Below, piece by piece: positions 33,274 through 45,892 of a stretch of 64,000 nt of DNA. Both the position numbers and the translations under genes were made by a program. Position 1 is the stretch's first letter; each line of letters begins with the position of its first letter. Source of the stretch: Pseudopithomyces maydicus (taxonomy: Eukaryota; Ascomycota; Dothideomycetes; Pleosporales; Didymosphaeriaceae). A model generated the notes under the pieces. It was not told where the DNA came from. It worked only from the letters and a program-made list of their open reading frames with translations, and searched no databases. The stretch is from the NCBI GenBank assembly GCA_026873275.1, contig JANTUC010000013.1:248001-312000 (forward strand), given 5' to 3'.

Positions 33274-36200
33274 CGTGAATAACGATTTCTGGACGTAAAT
33301 ATGTAATTCTCAAGATAAAAGCTGCTATTTGACTGAAAAATATGTAGTTTGTGACCTATTTATTCAACCTCTGTTTATTAATATTGTTACATCTGATACT
33401 CGGCATGAGACCGCGGAAGATGTCCGATGCGTCGAGTGCAGCGAACCGAGACCGTTCTAGCATGTTGGGATGATGTATTTAGCGCCTTTTATCATTACGT
33501 TGGCGTTTGTGAACAGGTGTTACAGGCCAGACACTACCATGCGCCCGTGTAAAATCTAGCTATATCGATGGCCTTGTTGTACTTCCCGAAAAAAAGTAAT
33601 TCAATACATCACAGTGAGCCACACACAATATACCACATTGTCACTCGTTTGATGTGAACAACTACCATATGTACGCAAAATGGCGGCAAGATGCTTCGGC
33701 TGCGCTACCAGTCTAAGATGCTAAGTATATGCAATGGATCCCCACGTTATGCACGTCACTCTATGCTCTCACAGCACGGTATTGCATGATGCCTCCCCAA
33801 CAAAGACTATAGTTACAGTGGCTATTACGTAAGAAGTAGCAGCTATCGTTACGCAAAAAATGTTTCCATTCGTAGTTCTATCGTGAAACAAGACACTGTT
33901 CAACGAACGCATCTACTGGTGACGTTGACTTAATAGTATTTTTGATCTGTGCATTCCGATTCTACTCAGAAAATATATAAATATTCAAAGTTTATTATAA
34001 CGGCGTTCAGCTTCTAAGAATCAGCCTAGGCGTATAGTCAGGCGGTGGTAAAGCCTCTAATCTCATTCTGCTCAGTCGTCTCCTTGTTCATATAATTCAC
34101 TTTTAGTAGTTCTTGAGTTTAAACCTAGCGATGTATTTCGCATCAATCTTTAAAATCACCTAATACTATTCTAAGTTTAGATAGGGCATGTAGCACTAGA
34201 GCATAAAAGCCAGTTGGCAACCGATGCGTAACTGCAACAGGTACTTCAGGAGTATGCGGCATCGCCACCACCAGCGAGAATGATGGCCATCCCGCAATTG
34301 CGATAAGATTACTTTTGAGGTGTTTAGTTCCGAAAAATCTTTAAGGAAAGGACGATGGTGCGTGAACTTACAACTACAAGCATCTGCCAAGTTCGCCGCA
34401 GCCAAGGTATGTTCCGGAGGGGACCCGCCCAACCCTAGACCTTACATAAACTAAGAATCGAGACCCACTACGGCATCTAAGAACCACAATCGAGATCCCA
34501 AGACTGATAGGCCAGCGGCAGCTACGAATGCATTACCGATCTCAGCAGTCAAGTGTCGAGTGAATCAAAAGTGCCCATCGTATGTAATGTTAGGTCCCTT
34601 ACGAAAATCTCAAGGCATTATTGTAAAGACTGCTGTACTCCGCTTCATCGTAGAAAAACAAGCTGTGTCGTGTCTGGGGCTCAAAGGTCGAGGTCGATCC
34701 ATACCCTACAAAGCCTAAGTGCATATCTGTCAAGGTGAGGGCTAAACTACGGAAGCAAGAGCAACACTATCATTCCTCAACATCTCCGGTCAGCTTTTCC
34801 AACACTATCTCTATGAAGCCATCCTAGAATCCATCGCTCTCTCTACCATACCTGGTCACATTTTGCTAGAGGTGTAGGGTCTGGAAGATACTGCTTATGC
34901 CCCTCGCTTTACAGGGACCCAGGAATTAACCCCCGGTGCCCGAATATACACCGTGCCCTCTCTCCTAACACGATGCACGCCAAATAAAAGTGCATCTCGT
35001 GTCCCACGGCAACGAAACAAAATTCCACTAGATTGCTCTTCATCGTAAAGGCATCTGTCATGTCGCTTACGAAAGGATTGCTTTATTTCTTAAGCGGCTG
35101 TATCGGTATTTGAAGCCTATAGATAAACGGCGTCGTTACTAGCAGATAAACAGTTGGTAGTGCTTAGAAAGGATTTTATCACAGCAGGAACTTACTATTA
35201 ACTTAGTTTATTATTAACTTGCTAATCACATGGTCGAGAGAAAGTACCCTGCAAGACGCTAATTTTGGAAATGATACAGAGTTTTGAGCAGGGCGTACAC
35301 AGCCCCTCGATCAACCAACCACCTAATCCCCATTTTCGTGTTCGAAAGGCAGGTATCGACCATGTTCAACTGCTAAAAGTCTTACTATTCATGTCTGCAC
35401 TTACTTGACTTTACTCCTATTATTTCAAAACCGCAGGGAAAATTCCTGCCATTCGTTTTAATGCAGAGCTGCTGTAGCGTGGCCGCCAACACTATGCGTT
35501 AGATTCTACTCACCATCTAGAGAGAGATAATAGAACACATATAAATAGCTCAGTAGGAAATAAAAAAACATATATACACGAATATTAGTATGCGCATACC
35601 ACAGAAGATGGAGCGGAACGAGTTTGTCAAAATGAAGCAAGGGCAGAGGGGTGGCGTAGGCAAGTGGTAGATGTGTATGAGTGTTTCCAGCTTGTAAGGT
35701 CCAAACACAATAATCATCATACTATAGATTCTGTGTGTCAAAGTTTCCAGCCAAGGGAATTTTCACGAGATCTTGCGAATATTTTGGGGTTGAACGTGGG
35801 ATGGACATCTGTTCTAGTCAGCAGAGCGTTTCTTAATTGCCGAGTCTACGCCAGACCAGGTATTCCTCCGCCCGACAAAGTTCTTCATAACGAGCGCTGA
35901 TGTGGCTATGCCTAACTTAAGGCGCTCTGAAATTAACTGTGTCGGATCAAACGGCAGCTTCTCAAATAAGAAGGAAACATTCAGATGGGCTGCCTACGAA
36001 CGCTCGATGCTGACTACGCTCTGGGCGGACTCATGTGATTGGCAGGTGTCTATTCCGCTTTCCCGTCGCTGTATAGCTGGTACTTCAGTCGCCTCGGATA
36101 GATCGGCACCACATATAAGCACGGATGAGAATTATGGTTGTGGGATTTAGATATGCCAATGCTGAGTCTATGTTCTAACCTAGCGCCCGGAAACCCTCAG

Positions 36201-36594
36201 CCTGGTCAATTGGCCAATGACAACCTGGCCACAGAACGCTAAGAGCTTGCAGAATAGGAATTGAATAAGCTCGGGTCTGGTGGAATTCTGCCAGACACAA
36301 AAAGATCCAATTGGGCGCTAGATTTTGAGAAAGACATCGCGCAAGTCAAGTATCTTCAGTAAGCACACCAATCTTGTGTGTGCGAGAGACAATATGGGTA
36401 CCTCGAAGGAGATCACAGTCAGGTTTTCGATTAACGTCGTAAGAACCTGTACAGGTTATGCCGACTCCAGCTATAAAGGAAAACTAGATGCAAGGAATCC
36501 AACAATAATAAGCAACATAACAAGATCACAGTCCTAAATATACGTATACGAGACTCTCCCCTGAGAGAAGGTGTAGGCAGGCAAGAACGACATC
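33274..36594. other. AT-rich gene-empty region, 3.3 kb
   Basis: Only short ORFs (61-82 codons) with no motifs or good start contexts. It is AT-rich with many TA steps. I looked for transposon proteins, terminal repeats and RNA genes and saw none that I can support. It could be RIP-degraded repeat sequence, but that would need a search. Confidence 0.55.
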
Positions 36595-39500
36595 ATGTTC
36601 TTGCTCTCTTATACAGCAGTTTTAGCCCTCTGGGCTGCAACAATTGTTCATAGTCTTTCCATTCCAAAAGAATTTAATTCTTTTTCAGAAGATGCAATCT
36701 TAGATCTCAACTCCACCTACGGAACCTTCCGTCGCCAAAACCAAGGTGTGGAATGGCTCCGCATCATGCCATTGGGGGCTTCTATTACCCAAGGAACGGG
36801 TTCCACCCCTGAGGATGGTTATCGTAAGCCACTGCGTGATCATTTGAGGTCTCTTGGCTACAAAGTAAACATGGTCGGCAGTCGGTATGTGTCGCTCAAC
36901 TGATATCAACCCTACCCCTATACACTAAAAATAGCAATAGTTCAAACAAAGATGGGAGTATGGAAGATGGCGACCATGAAGGCCACCCAACTCTTCGTAT
37001 TGACCAAATCGTTGAGAAAATGGACCTGTCCAGCTCATCTAAGCCAAACATCTACCTAATCAACGCGGGTACCAATGATGCTCAGCAGAATTTCCAATTT
37101 GAAGACGCTATTCATCGCCTGACGGGAATGATCGAGAAGGCATGGAGGTTGTCCGAAAGAGCTACAGTCATTGTGTCTACTCTCCTTCCTTCTTACAATG
37201 AAGCTAGCTCACCTGGTGCCCATGTAAGAGCTCTAGATCTAAACCGCCTCATTCGAAATCGCGTGCACACAATGAGAGGCGAGGGACGTAGAATTGTGCT
37301 CGCAGATATGGATGACGGTAAGTGAGAGGACACGCCTGCTCAGATCAAGATATTTACAATAGACTGACACACGTTGCAGGATACATAAAACAAGCAGACA
37401 TCCTCAGCGATGGCATCCATCCTACCAATGACGGGTATCGTAAGATGGCCGCAGTCTGGAATGTGGCCATCGAAAAAGCAAGAAAATCCGGCTTCCTGCA
37501 GGAACCCGAAGATACCGGCATTCCAGATGACGGGGATGGCCGTCGTTTGTGCCAAAAGATTCCAGGCCAAGCTGACGGACCGCATCAGACGCAGAAAGGC
37601 TATGGTGTTGATGACGGACCATACCGGCATAAAAGCACCCAGATGCAATTCATGCCGACTGCCCTGCGTCGAATCGGTCGCGACGGTTCCAAAGGGATCG
37701 CATTTGCTCAAATAGTGAACCAGGGCGGTAATCCGGATCCAAAAGGCGGACTAGACGATCTGATCTACTATCAGAGGCTTTATTCGGGTAATGGAAACTT
37801 TTATATCAAGATGGAATACTTGGAGAATAACGGAGACGGAACTTTCGGAGGCCCACAAGAGAGGATGCTCCTTTTGATTGTCCATCAGAAGATATTCGAT
37901 GGGCTGATATGGATGGCGACGGATACGACGACTACATCTGTGTTTTCCAGAGTGGTGACATACGAATTGGAACCAACTCTCAAGCTGATCCTGCCGAATT
38001 CAAGGAATGGGGAGAAGTCCATTTACCCGCACACGATGGCTATGAAGGTAGGCATGTGCGCCTTGGGGACATCGATGGTGATGGCAGAACAGATTACTGT
38101 CTCATCGGAGATGATGGCAACACTCGATGTTGGCGTAACGGAGGCTATGGCCAGACTCCAGAATACTGGGAAGATATCGGTCTTACCTTTCCGCCAAAAG
38201 GCAAGGGGGACATACGAGGGACGAGATTTGTTGATCTTACTGGAGATGGCAGAGCAGATTGGGTTGTGAGTACCATGGTGTTCTTTGAAAGGATACAGAG
38301 TTCTAATTGTTTTCTAGTGGGTCAGTGACACTGGCGGCACAGATATCTACACGAATATGCGAGGTCCGAGTGCCGATAAGTCCATGGACGATAGCAAAGG
38401 CCTAGTTCCCAATTGGGTACATGCGCAAAGCTCCCATCCAGGCGTCGGGGTTGAAGGAGTGCGCAACGAGATTCATCTCGCTCGCATATTCTACAAGGAT
38501 GGGTCCGGCCGTCGCGACTACGTCTGGTTCGAAGCTATTGATCTAAACCACATGAATAATTTCGACTTCAAAGTTCATGTTTGGCGTAATGATGGAGAAG
38601 GAGGTACTCAGCGAAAGAGTGATTTCAACAGGTACTGTGATATGGTATGTTTGTCGTTCTGATGCCATAGGAGGAATACGCAAGCTAACTTGAGTTTTAC
38701 TACAGACAGGAGATGGGTAATTCAGTGCACCTATTGAAAGCCTTTATTCTCCCGCTAATAATACTGTAGGAAGGATGATTACGTCCAAATCCATGAGAAT
38801 GGTGACATCGAATTATGGGTGAACATAGCCAACCCTCCAGAATGGGAACGCCCTGGAATAATTCATAATGTGAAACAGCAGGGCCAGGTAAACTTCGACT
38901 TCCGGTTCGCACATCTTGCCGACTGGGTAAGTTTAATTCACCGTGAAATGACAGAAGAAATTTACTAACACCAGTAGAATGGCGACGGATTATGTGATAT
39001 TCTTTTGGTGGACAGAAACAACGGCGGGATAACGCTGATTCCGAATGAATATTCCGGTTCTGGAATAGTCACTTTTGGATCGCCCCTAGATGTTCCAGGC
39101 TTTTCATGCCATGCACAAGGGTGGAAACCTGGAATTTTCGATCTTGCAGTACGCTTTGCAGACTTAGACGGTGATGGGAGGTGAGTGATCAGTGCGGTAC
39201 TCTCTTTTCACAGTATTAATCATGATTAAATGATTCTCATCAACCTTTCTGAGGATATACTGAGGACACGCAGGGACGATTACGTATGTATGGAACCAGA
39301 TGGCCGCACAACGGCTATCTTGAATCACCAAGACAAGCCAAAGGACGTTGGGCAGATAAAGTTCTCAGAACATCGCGATCGGGCAAATCACAGATTTGCG
39401 GACGTAAGTGGACTCCTCCATCAACACAAAGAGTGGTCACTCACAAGCTTAGGTCAATGGTGAGATTCTAATACTTGAATATGATTGCACAGCTGCTAAT

Positions 39501-41565
39501 ATTGCCTTGCACGTCTAAAGGAGACAAAAAGTAATTACCCACCTGATATATACTCGAACGTCGCTAAATAAAGATTTAGAGCAGATTTTCTTTGGGTCGA
39601 CAAGTTCAGTGGCGATGTGCATGTTTGGTACAATCGCGGAGAAAGACCAGAGTCACAGAGAGCTAGTATGGGAGGTAGTATCTTCCAATGGGATCCACAG
39701 GGCAAGCTCTACAGTGGAGTGGATAGAGGTCCGAACGAATACTTTCTAGACTATGGTATGCTTCTTCAATTATCCTGCTGGAAAAATTACTAATTGCATG
39801 CAGACGGTGGTCCGTGATCCACACCTGCTCCCATTGCCATCTCGGTGTTACTGACACTTTTAGACGGTCGTGCCGATATTCTGAGGGTCAATCCCGAGAC
39901 TAATTATGCAGAGGTTCGTCGCCAGTTTCACAACTAACAAGTCACGTATAATAAAGAACCTTGCTAACGGGAATCAGGTGTTTTTGAATAAGTGCTCAGG
40001 AACCAAAGGTGGTGATGACCAAGAGTCAAACCCCGAGCTTCCACCGTATAATCCACCAGGTACCTGCGATGGCCAACAAGGTCTCTGCTTACTTGTGCCC
40101 GAGGCTTGCGAGGACTGGGATGGCAGCGAATCATTACTGACCGATGAAAATTCCACCCAGTTGTTGAGTAGGCAAGTTGAGCTCCCAAGGTCTCTTTTAG
40201 TTCCCCGGAACGACAAATCAATGACTGTTCAGCTTGGTAACAACCTTCGGGCTGTAATCATTTTTTGGCATATCCACTGTGGAGGCAATACATAGATCCA
40301 CAACAAGTGGATACTTCGCAGACTGAAACGCGTTTTTGGCAATTTCTCGCTATCGATTGTGAAGACGACGACGAGCTTTTCAATATCATCGACATTGATG
40401 AAAATTGGGAGGGAACTACAGGGTCAGAGCCCTCACCGGAGACAGAGCATGTGATCGATGTGAGTGCATCATGTATCTAAAGATAAAACGCGAACTGACA
40501 GACTTAAAGAGGGAAACCATAGGACAATTTGTCAGCGATGTTTCGAATGGAAAGTTAGCGTCTGGAGCAGCACCCCTGCCGATCTTCAGGCAATTGATCG
40601 AAATTTCTTTGCAAAAAAAGGACCATGGGATCAGGAGTACGAAGCACTTGGGAATTTTCCACCAGCTAGCCCTGGTGGTCCCCAACATAATGTCCCGAAC
40701 GATCGAACAACGTAAGTGACGGAAAAAAGCACATCTAGAAACATAGAACTTCATGCTAACATCATTGCCAACACATCAAGTGAATGTTTAGGGACTTTTT
40801 ATAACCCCAATCCTTTGATGTTAGTCTCAAAGGACGTTAACATGGCCAAGGGGAGGATTTTTCTGCTACACAAGCCCTACGATCTAGAGGGCAAAGAAAG
40901 AATGGTGAAGGGAAAAGTCGTAAAGGCCCCGTGGCCTGACAATGCAGATAAGGCTGTTCAAAGAGGCAATGAAGAAGACATCCAAAGGCTTCTGTCGATG
41001 ATTAGATCTGTAAGCAAAACCAAGAACTCTACACGCAGGCGCGCTCAGCTTTCCATGCTAATATCTGTTCAGGTCTTTGCTGTCTTCGACTACATTAATG
41101 ATCCGAGTGTATCAGCTCGAGCTAATCGGGTACGCAACAACATACATATACAACTTGGCTATATTGAAACAGCCACCGGTCAGAGGGATCTTGTGAGGTG
41201 GTGGGACGTCTGGTCCGAAGATTTCTTCTCCCAAGTGGCAAGTAAGTTATAGTCCCTGCTGGTAACCACTCCCGGATATGTACTTATAAATCCAAGGTCG
41301 AGCTCGGGATTGGGTTGGAAATGCCGTCGAGGATATCAGGCGACGATTTCAAAATGTACCAGATGGCCCGAATGGCGAAAGGCCAAGCCACGAAGCTAGG
41401 GTACTGGCTTCTCTTGAGAGGCTTTTGTCTCGGCGAGATAGTCGAATTCAGTTTCCGCCCTATAATGGGTTTCAAGGTCCACAAAGCCCTGGTAATGGCG
41501 GGAGAGCCATCCGTTCTGAACCGGAAAAATCCACTCGTCGAGACTCGATGTTCCTAACCGGTTAG
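36595..41565 (+). CDS. Large secreted CE3-like SGNH esterase with FG-GAP/VCBS repeats and helical C-terminus; frame breaks
   Basis: Signal peptide MFLLSYTAVLALWAATIV. SGNH/CE3 esterase domain: 'LRIMPLGASITQGTGS' (Ser), 'INAGTNDAQQN' (Asn), 'DGIHPTNDGY' (Asp/His). Then at least seven Asp-rich FG-GAP loops (such as DMDGDGYDD, DIDGDGRTD, DYDGDGRAD), predicted propeller and Ca2+ sites. Then a Cys-containing linker and a helical tail ('VFAVFDYINDPSVS', 'RWWDVWSEDFFSQV'). Exons I read: 36595-36884, 36935-37317, 37380-38265, 38318-38644, 38706-38716, 38770-38926, 38978-39180, 39274-39403, 39453-39459, 39521-39530, 39580-39755, 39804-39809, 39864-39913, 39978-40459, uncertain 40510-40711 and about 40790-41009, 41073-41241, 41297-41565. 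One base is missing at about 37863 and at the T6 run 40261-40266. Role: deacetylation of a wall polysaccharide (inferred). Confidence 0.78.
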
Positions 41566-42386
41566 ACCTGCCTCATTTAGAGACAGAAAGAATGACCTAC
41601 ATCTTTCAAATACTAAACTTTGGCGTTTTCATAGAAACGCATATATATATATATGTCGCCCATTTCCAATCGTCACAAGAGGGGTCGACAGCTTTTTCTC
41701 CACTATATGCATTTTCATCCAGTCAGCTACTCTGCTGCCGCTTTCTCTGAACAAAAAACAACATGTATATGTCTGTTAGTATACAGACCTTCAATGACCT
41801 ATTGACAAGTGATATCCACACAAAAACGTAGAAACAGGGCTCTAGTCTCGGTTCCCTCAACTTCAGCCTGAACACCAAAGATTCATCCAATTGCAACTTG
41901 TCTGTAAGCTGCGATCACATATTTTCTACCCATACAAAGAGGTTCGGAGACACAATAATTTATAATTGTCGTGCTGCATGTCTGGTGTTTAAAATTTCGA
42001 AAAAGTAACAGCAGAGGTGGCTGTCGTGCTGCATACCGTGCAGAGCTGGCCATTGGCTTCATTTGTTCATGGGCCTAGGAATGTTTAGCACACTGCACCT
42101 GAACTTCAACACAGCGATATACTATGCTGTAATTATTATGTTCCTCCCAGTACAACGAGAGAAAAGAATGCGAGGACACCAAAGTTGCTATCATATGCCA
42201 AACCCAACGCTGATGCGAAAACCCAAGCGAATTGCGCCATCTATTGTTCTCCAAGGGCCAATCCCAACCTCAGGAATAAGCCACAGCCATGCGGTAAAAC
42301 TAATCAACCCCTCGACATTGCGCACTCATTCCTCAACTAATTCCGTTTCCTTATAAGCTTCATTCTTTCCAGTATGCGTATGGGGT
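41566..42386. other. Intergenic
   Basis: An (AT)n tract lies at about 41641-41652. No gene supported. The stretch at 41680-41765 resembles 32078-32160. Confidence 0.5.
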
Positions 42387-43903
42387 ATGCTGTCTAGTAC
42401 TTGGAATACCTACCGGAACACATTTGAACGACAGAAAGCTGGGTATCTTCAGTCGCTTGTACAAGACGGCGCGAATTCTGAGAAACGAAAAAGAGCTGGC
42501 GCGATTGGCGGTACACTAGCAGACATGACCCCAAGCATTTTGGCATCCGTGGATAGCCCCGATAGCGCATCGTCTTCGACAACTCTGCAACCGTTTCAAG
42601 ATGAACATTTATCGTTAGAAGAGGCGTACAGAAGCGATTTAAGCCATTCCATCGGGACAGTTTTCTCGGGAGTTCGGCTTTCAGCACTCGCGCAGGACCA
42701 GGTTGAAGGGCTCGCGAGGATCGTCGCGGAACGCGGCGTGGTTTTCTTTGAGGGTCAAGACGACTTCAACTCATCGGAGCAGAATCGCTTTATTGAGTAC
42801 CTTGACTCTGACATAAGAGACAGTTATGATTCAACTCAAAGATCGGATTCCTCGGTGACTTCAGCTCCAGTTGAATATGAATGGCAGTCAGGTCGCACTC
42901 ACGAAAATCAACCGCCCAGTCTCTCTATACTGAGGTTCAAGCAATCAGAAGAGGTTCCGGCGGAAACGGCATGGGTGTCACAATATGGGGTGTATGATTC
43001 TTTGAGCAGCCCTTTGCAGCGTTTCGTCGTTGAATTGACAGCAATCCACAATTCAGGACGGCAGACGGCAGAACATCCCACCGTTAGAACACATCCAATG
43101 ACCAATCTGAGAGCTCTTAACATTGTACCTGAAAACGTGACCACGTTTCCACAGTTGAAGAAGAAAGAATCAGGTATGGTCATTTCGCATGTTCAGCTGT
43201 TTTACAATGGACAATAATCATATACATAAGCGGATCCGGTTCATGAACTTGCGCTCCTGGAGAAATTAATCCGCTAATTCTTGCCACCAGACAAACTCCT
43301 CGAGCTTCTAGACTATGAGCTCCACTCAGCAGCAGAGCACACTATTCGATGGAAGTGGAAAGTTGGAGACGTCGCTTTATGGGATAACCGGTGTACTGCA
43401 CATCGCCACATCTCCGGTGCTTCTTCACTTCATCAAAACTCTACCCACGTATTTTTTCTCCGCGAGAAGCGTATGTGTGTATTGTTTCCAAGGCAGTGCC
43501 ATCAATCTGACACACATGCATAGCTTATTTTGATCCCACGAGCGAATCCCGCACGGAGCGCCAGTCTCGCATCGAGAAACAAGAACAAGAGGAACGCGAC
43601 AGAATTGAAGAGATCAAGCGACGCTACAACAACACGCCTCTTCGACGAATTATCGCTAGACAAGTTGCTTACGAAACAGTACTCGCGCAAAGTATTCACA
43701 CCCAGAATGTAGAAAAAGACGAGATACCGAGCCCAGTTGATTCCGTGATATCGAATCAAGACGCTGAAGAAACAATAAAGCCTCGGACAATCGCCTCCAG
43801 CCATGACATACAGCAAAAGCATGCGCCTGTCAAAAAAAGTAATACACCATTGAGAAGGATTCTAGAGAGACAAATGTCGTCTTCTGTCCTCGTTCATGTG
43901 TGA
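42387..43903 (+). CDS. TauD/TfdA-family dioxygenase-like protein lacking the HxD iron motif
   Basis: Exons 42387-43173, 43291-43470 and 43524-43903, introns GTATGG...CAG and GTATGT...TAG; all phases agree. The fold is recognisable: 'GLARIVAERGVVFFEGQ', 'RTHENQPPSLSILRF', 'AETAWVSQYGVYDSLS', 'RTHPMTNLRALN', 'KKESDKLLELLDYELH', 'GDVALWDNRCTAH', 'REKPYFDPTSESR'. Where active Fe(II)/2-oxoglutarate enzymes have W-H-x-D, this protein has W-Q-S-G (residues 166-169, codons at 42882-42893). The distal His in TAH is kept, but the expected Arg region after it is poorly conserved. A charged coiled tail of ~110 residues follows. The frame is intact, so this is a candidate pseudoenzyme rather than a simple pseudogene. 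Confidence 0.8.
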
Positions 43904-44177
43904 ATTGGGATCAAGTTATACGTATAGTTTCTCCTTGAATCGATAACCTCTATTGGTCATTACGCAGCTATGGGAAACTCTATTTTTTTCCCTTTAATAT
44001 CCAGGAATTCGATGTATTAAAAAACCAGCTAAATTTTTGCTTACGAAGAGAGAGTAATTTTTGAAAGCATTTCTCTTCACGGCCGTAATAAAGGGAGGGG
44101 ATCCAGGCTGCAAGCACCCCCGTCCAATTAGTGTGGCGCTAGATCGACGGGTGCCTACACTAGTGTAATCGAACTCC
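43904..44177. other. Intergenic
   Basis: Short AT-rich spacer, nothing supported. Confidence 0.5.
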
Positions 44178-45466
44178 ATGCCCCTTATAAGTTTCTCGTC
44201 CCGCGATACTTGGGAAACATCAGAAAAAATGCGGACCAGACAAAACGAAGGAACTACACGTTCTAGCGCGCGGATCAAAAGAGTTGCGGCGAAATCAGTT
44301 CCGGCCAAACCAGCTAAAATCACGAAACCGCAATCAAGATCTTCTGCACGTGCACATGCCCAGAAAAATGCAGCCCTTCTACTCGAACAATTTCAAAAAC
44401 AAGAAGATGTAGATACAAACTTCTCTTCCATACTTTTCAAACATCCCCGCGAGATCTTCGACCTTATCGCAAGCCATCTTGCCCCCGAGTGGCTCGTCTG
44501 CCTCAGTCTCACCTGCAAACTCGCCCTGCAATACATCGGCACCGACTGTTGGAAGCTCGAAGACGTCCGCAGAAGGGCATTATACTCTCGAAAGGATTTC
44601 CTAGAAACTCTGGTCCGCGACGCCCCGGAGGGACTCACCTACTGCGCCTTCTGCAACACCCTGCACTCACCTCTCAAGCCCCCCGTCTCCACCGCGAGAC
44701 AAGATTGACCAAAATCTGCATGAGCCAGTGGGCAATCGTAGACTACTTCATCCAGGTCCGCGATCCCCAGCAAGAACACGGATACAACCTCCTCCACCCG
44801 CACATCGAATCCGTGTTCCAAACCCGCGACAACGCAACCCCCACATCCTCATCCACATCCCTCCTCGAAGCGCACTACAAATCCGCCTCCCACCCATCCT
44901 TCTCGTACGAGTTCAACGCCTCAGCGTCCTGGATCGACAACCGCCTCATCCTCAAACACACGCACGCCTTTCACCCCCACCCCCACCCCCGCACCAACCT
45001 CACCCTCCAATCCCTCCTATCCCTCCCCCTCCGCCTCTGCCCCCACCTCTCCACCCTCACAACACCCCCCCAAAAAGGCCGCTACCTCAAAGGCCAACCC
45101 CTCAACAGCCCCCTCCTCCCGCACGCCCTCGCTTCCGCCTTCCCACCCCCGCCGCGCCGCCGCCCCCAAACCCGGTACCCTCCGCGCCGCGACGTCCTCG
45201 GAGCAGAAGCAGATGGACCAGGCGGATGCCGGGGGGACGTGACGTGGCGGTGTCGGGGGTGCACTACGAAGTTTAAGGTTGAGATGGACGAGCGCGGGGA
45301 AGGGGTGGGGATTACGGCGTGGTATTGCTTGGGGGATTTGCTGCATGTGGGGAGGTATTGGGAGTGGTTGGTTAGGAGGGAGGAGGTGAATTTGGGGGCC
45401 GGGAAGAGGAATAGCGAGTTTTGGTTTCCGGCGGGGAGGAGTATTCCTGATTTTAGGGTGGGGTGA
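44178..45466 (+). CDS. F-box-like domain protein, one frame break
   Basis: Start at ATG 44178 (44229 is a second choice). A basic N-terminus with Arg/Ala/Lys is followed by a degenerate F-box: 'HPREIFDLIASHLAPEWLVCLSLTCKLAL'-like pattern at about 44440-44535. Then comes 'GLTYCAFCNTLHSPLKPP', the Cys pair typical of a common fungal F-box subfamily. At the C6 run 44679-44684 the frame slips by one; seven C would join it to 'HRETRLTKICMSQWAIVDYF' and on to the stop at 45466. The C-terminal part has a further Cys pair ('WRCRGCTTKF'). F-box proteins usually bring targets to SCF ubiquitin ligases; targets here are unknown. Confidence 0.72.
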
Positions 45467-45892
45467 TGGGGTGGTGGGAGGGAGGGGGTGTGGGAGTGTT
45501 TGGGGGTTTTGAGAATTGGGTGTGAGGCGCTGGATGGTGGGAACTGGTTGTTCATGTTTAGCGGAAGCAATGAGTTTGCTAGGCCACTATGGCGGGTGAT
45601 GGACCACACTCTGGGAAAAGGGTAGGAATTTTCAGTGGAACACGACAGATGAAACTGGCTGTAAGGGGGGTCTTGTCCAGTTCGCTGTGACCATTTTGCT
45701 GTGCCGTGATGTCCCGTGCCATTTGAGGACGTGGAGGGAGTCGAGTGAATGAACGTCGGTAATGAAGCAAACCCCAATAATTTACAAGTCATCTCATCTA
45801 CCCAATCCGTCTACAAAAGTTCCCAACTCCAATTATTCCTCCCATATTTCCCAAACCCAGAGAATACACCCCCACATCCGTACCTGCTTACC
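45467..45892. other. Convergent intergenic region
   Basis: Lies between the 3' ends of the F-box gene and the Zn2Cys6 regulator; nothing supported. Confidence 0.5.

Noticed and set aside
33274..36594. Retrotransposon remnant in the AT-rich gap
   Set aside because: AT-rich and gene-empty, but I saw no terminal repeats or polymerase/integrase fragments to support it.
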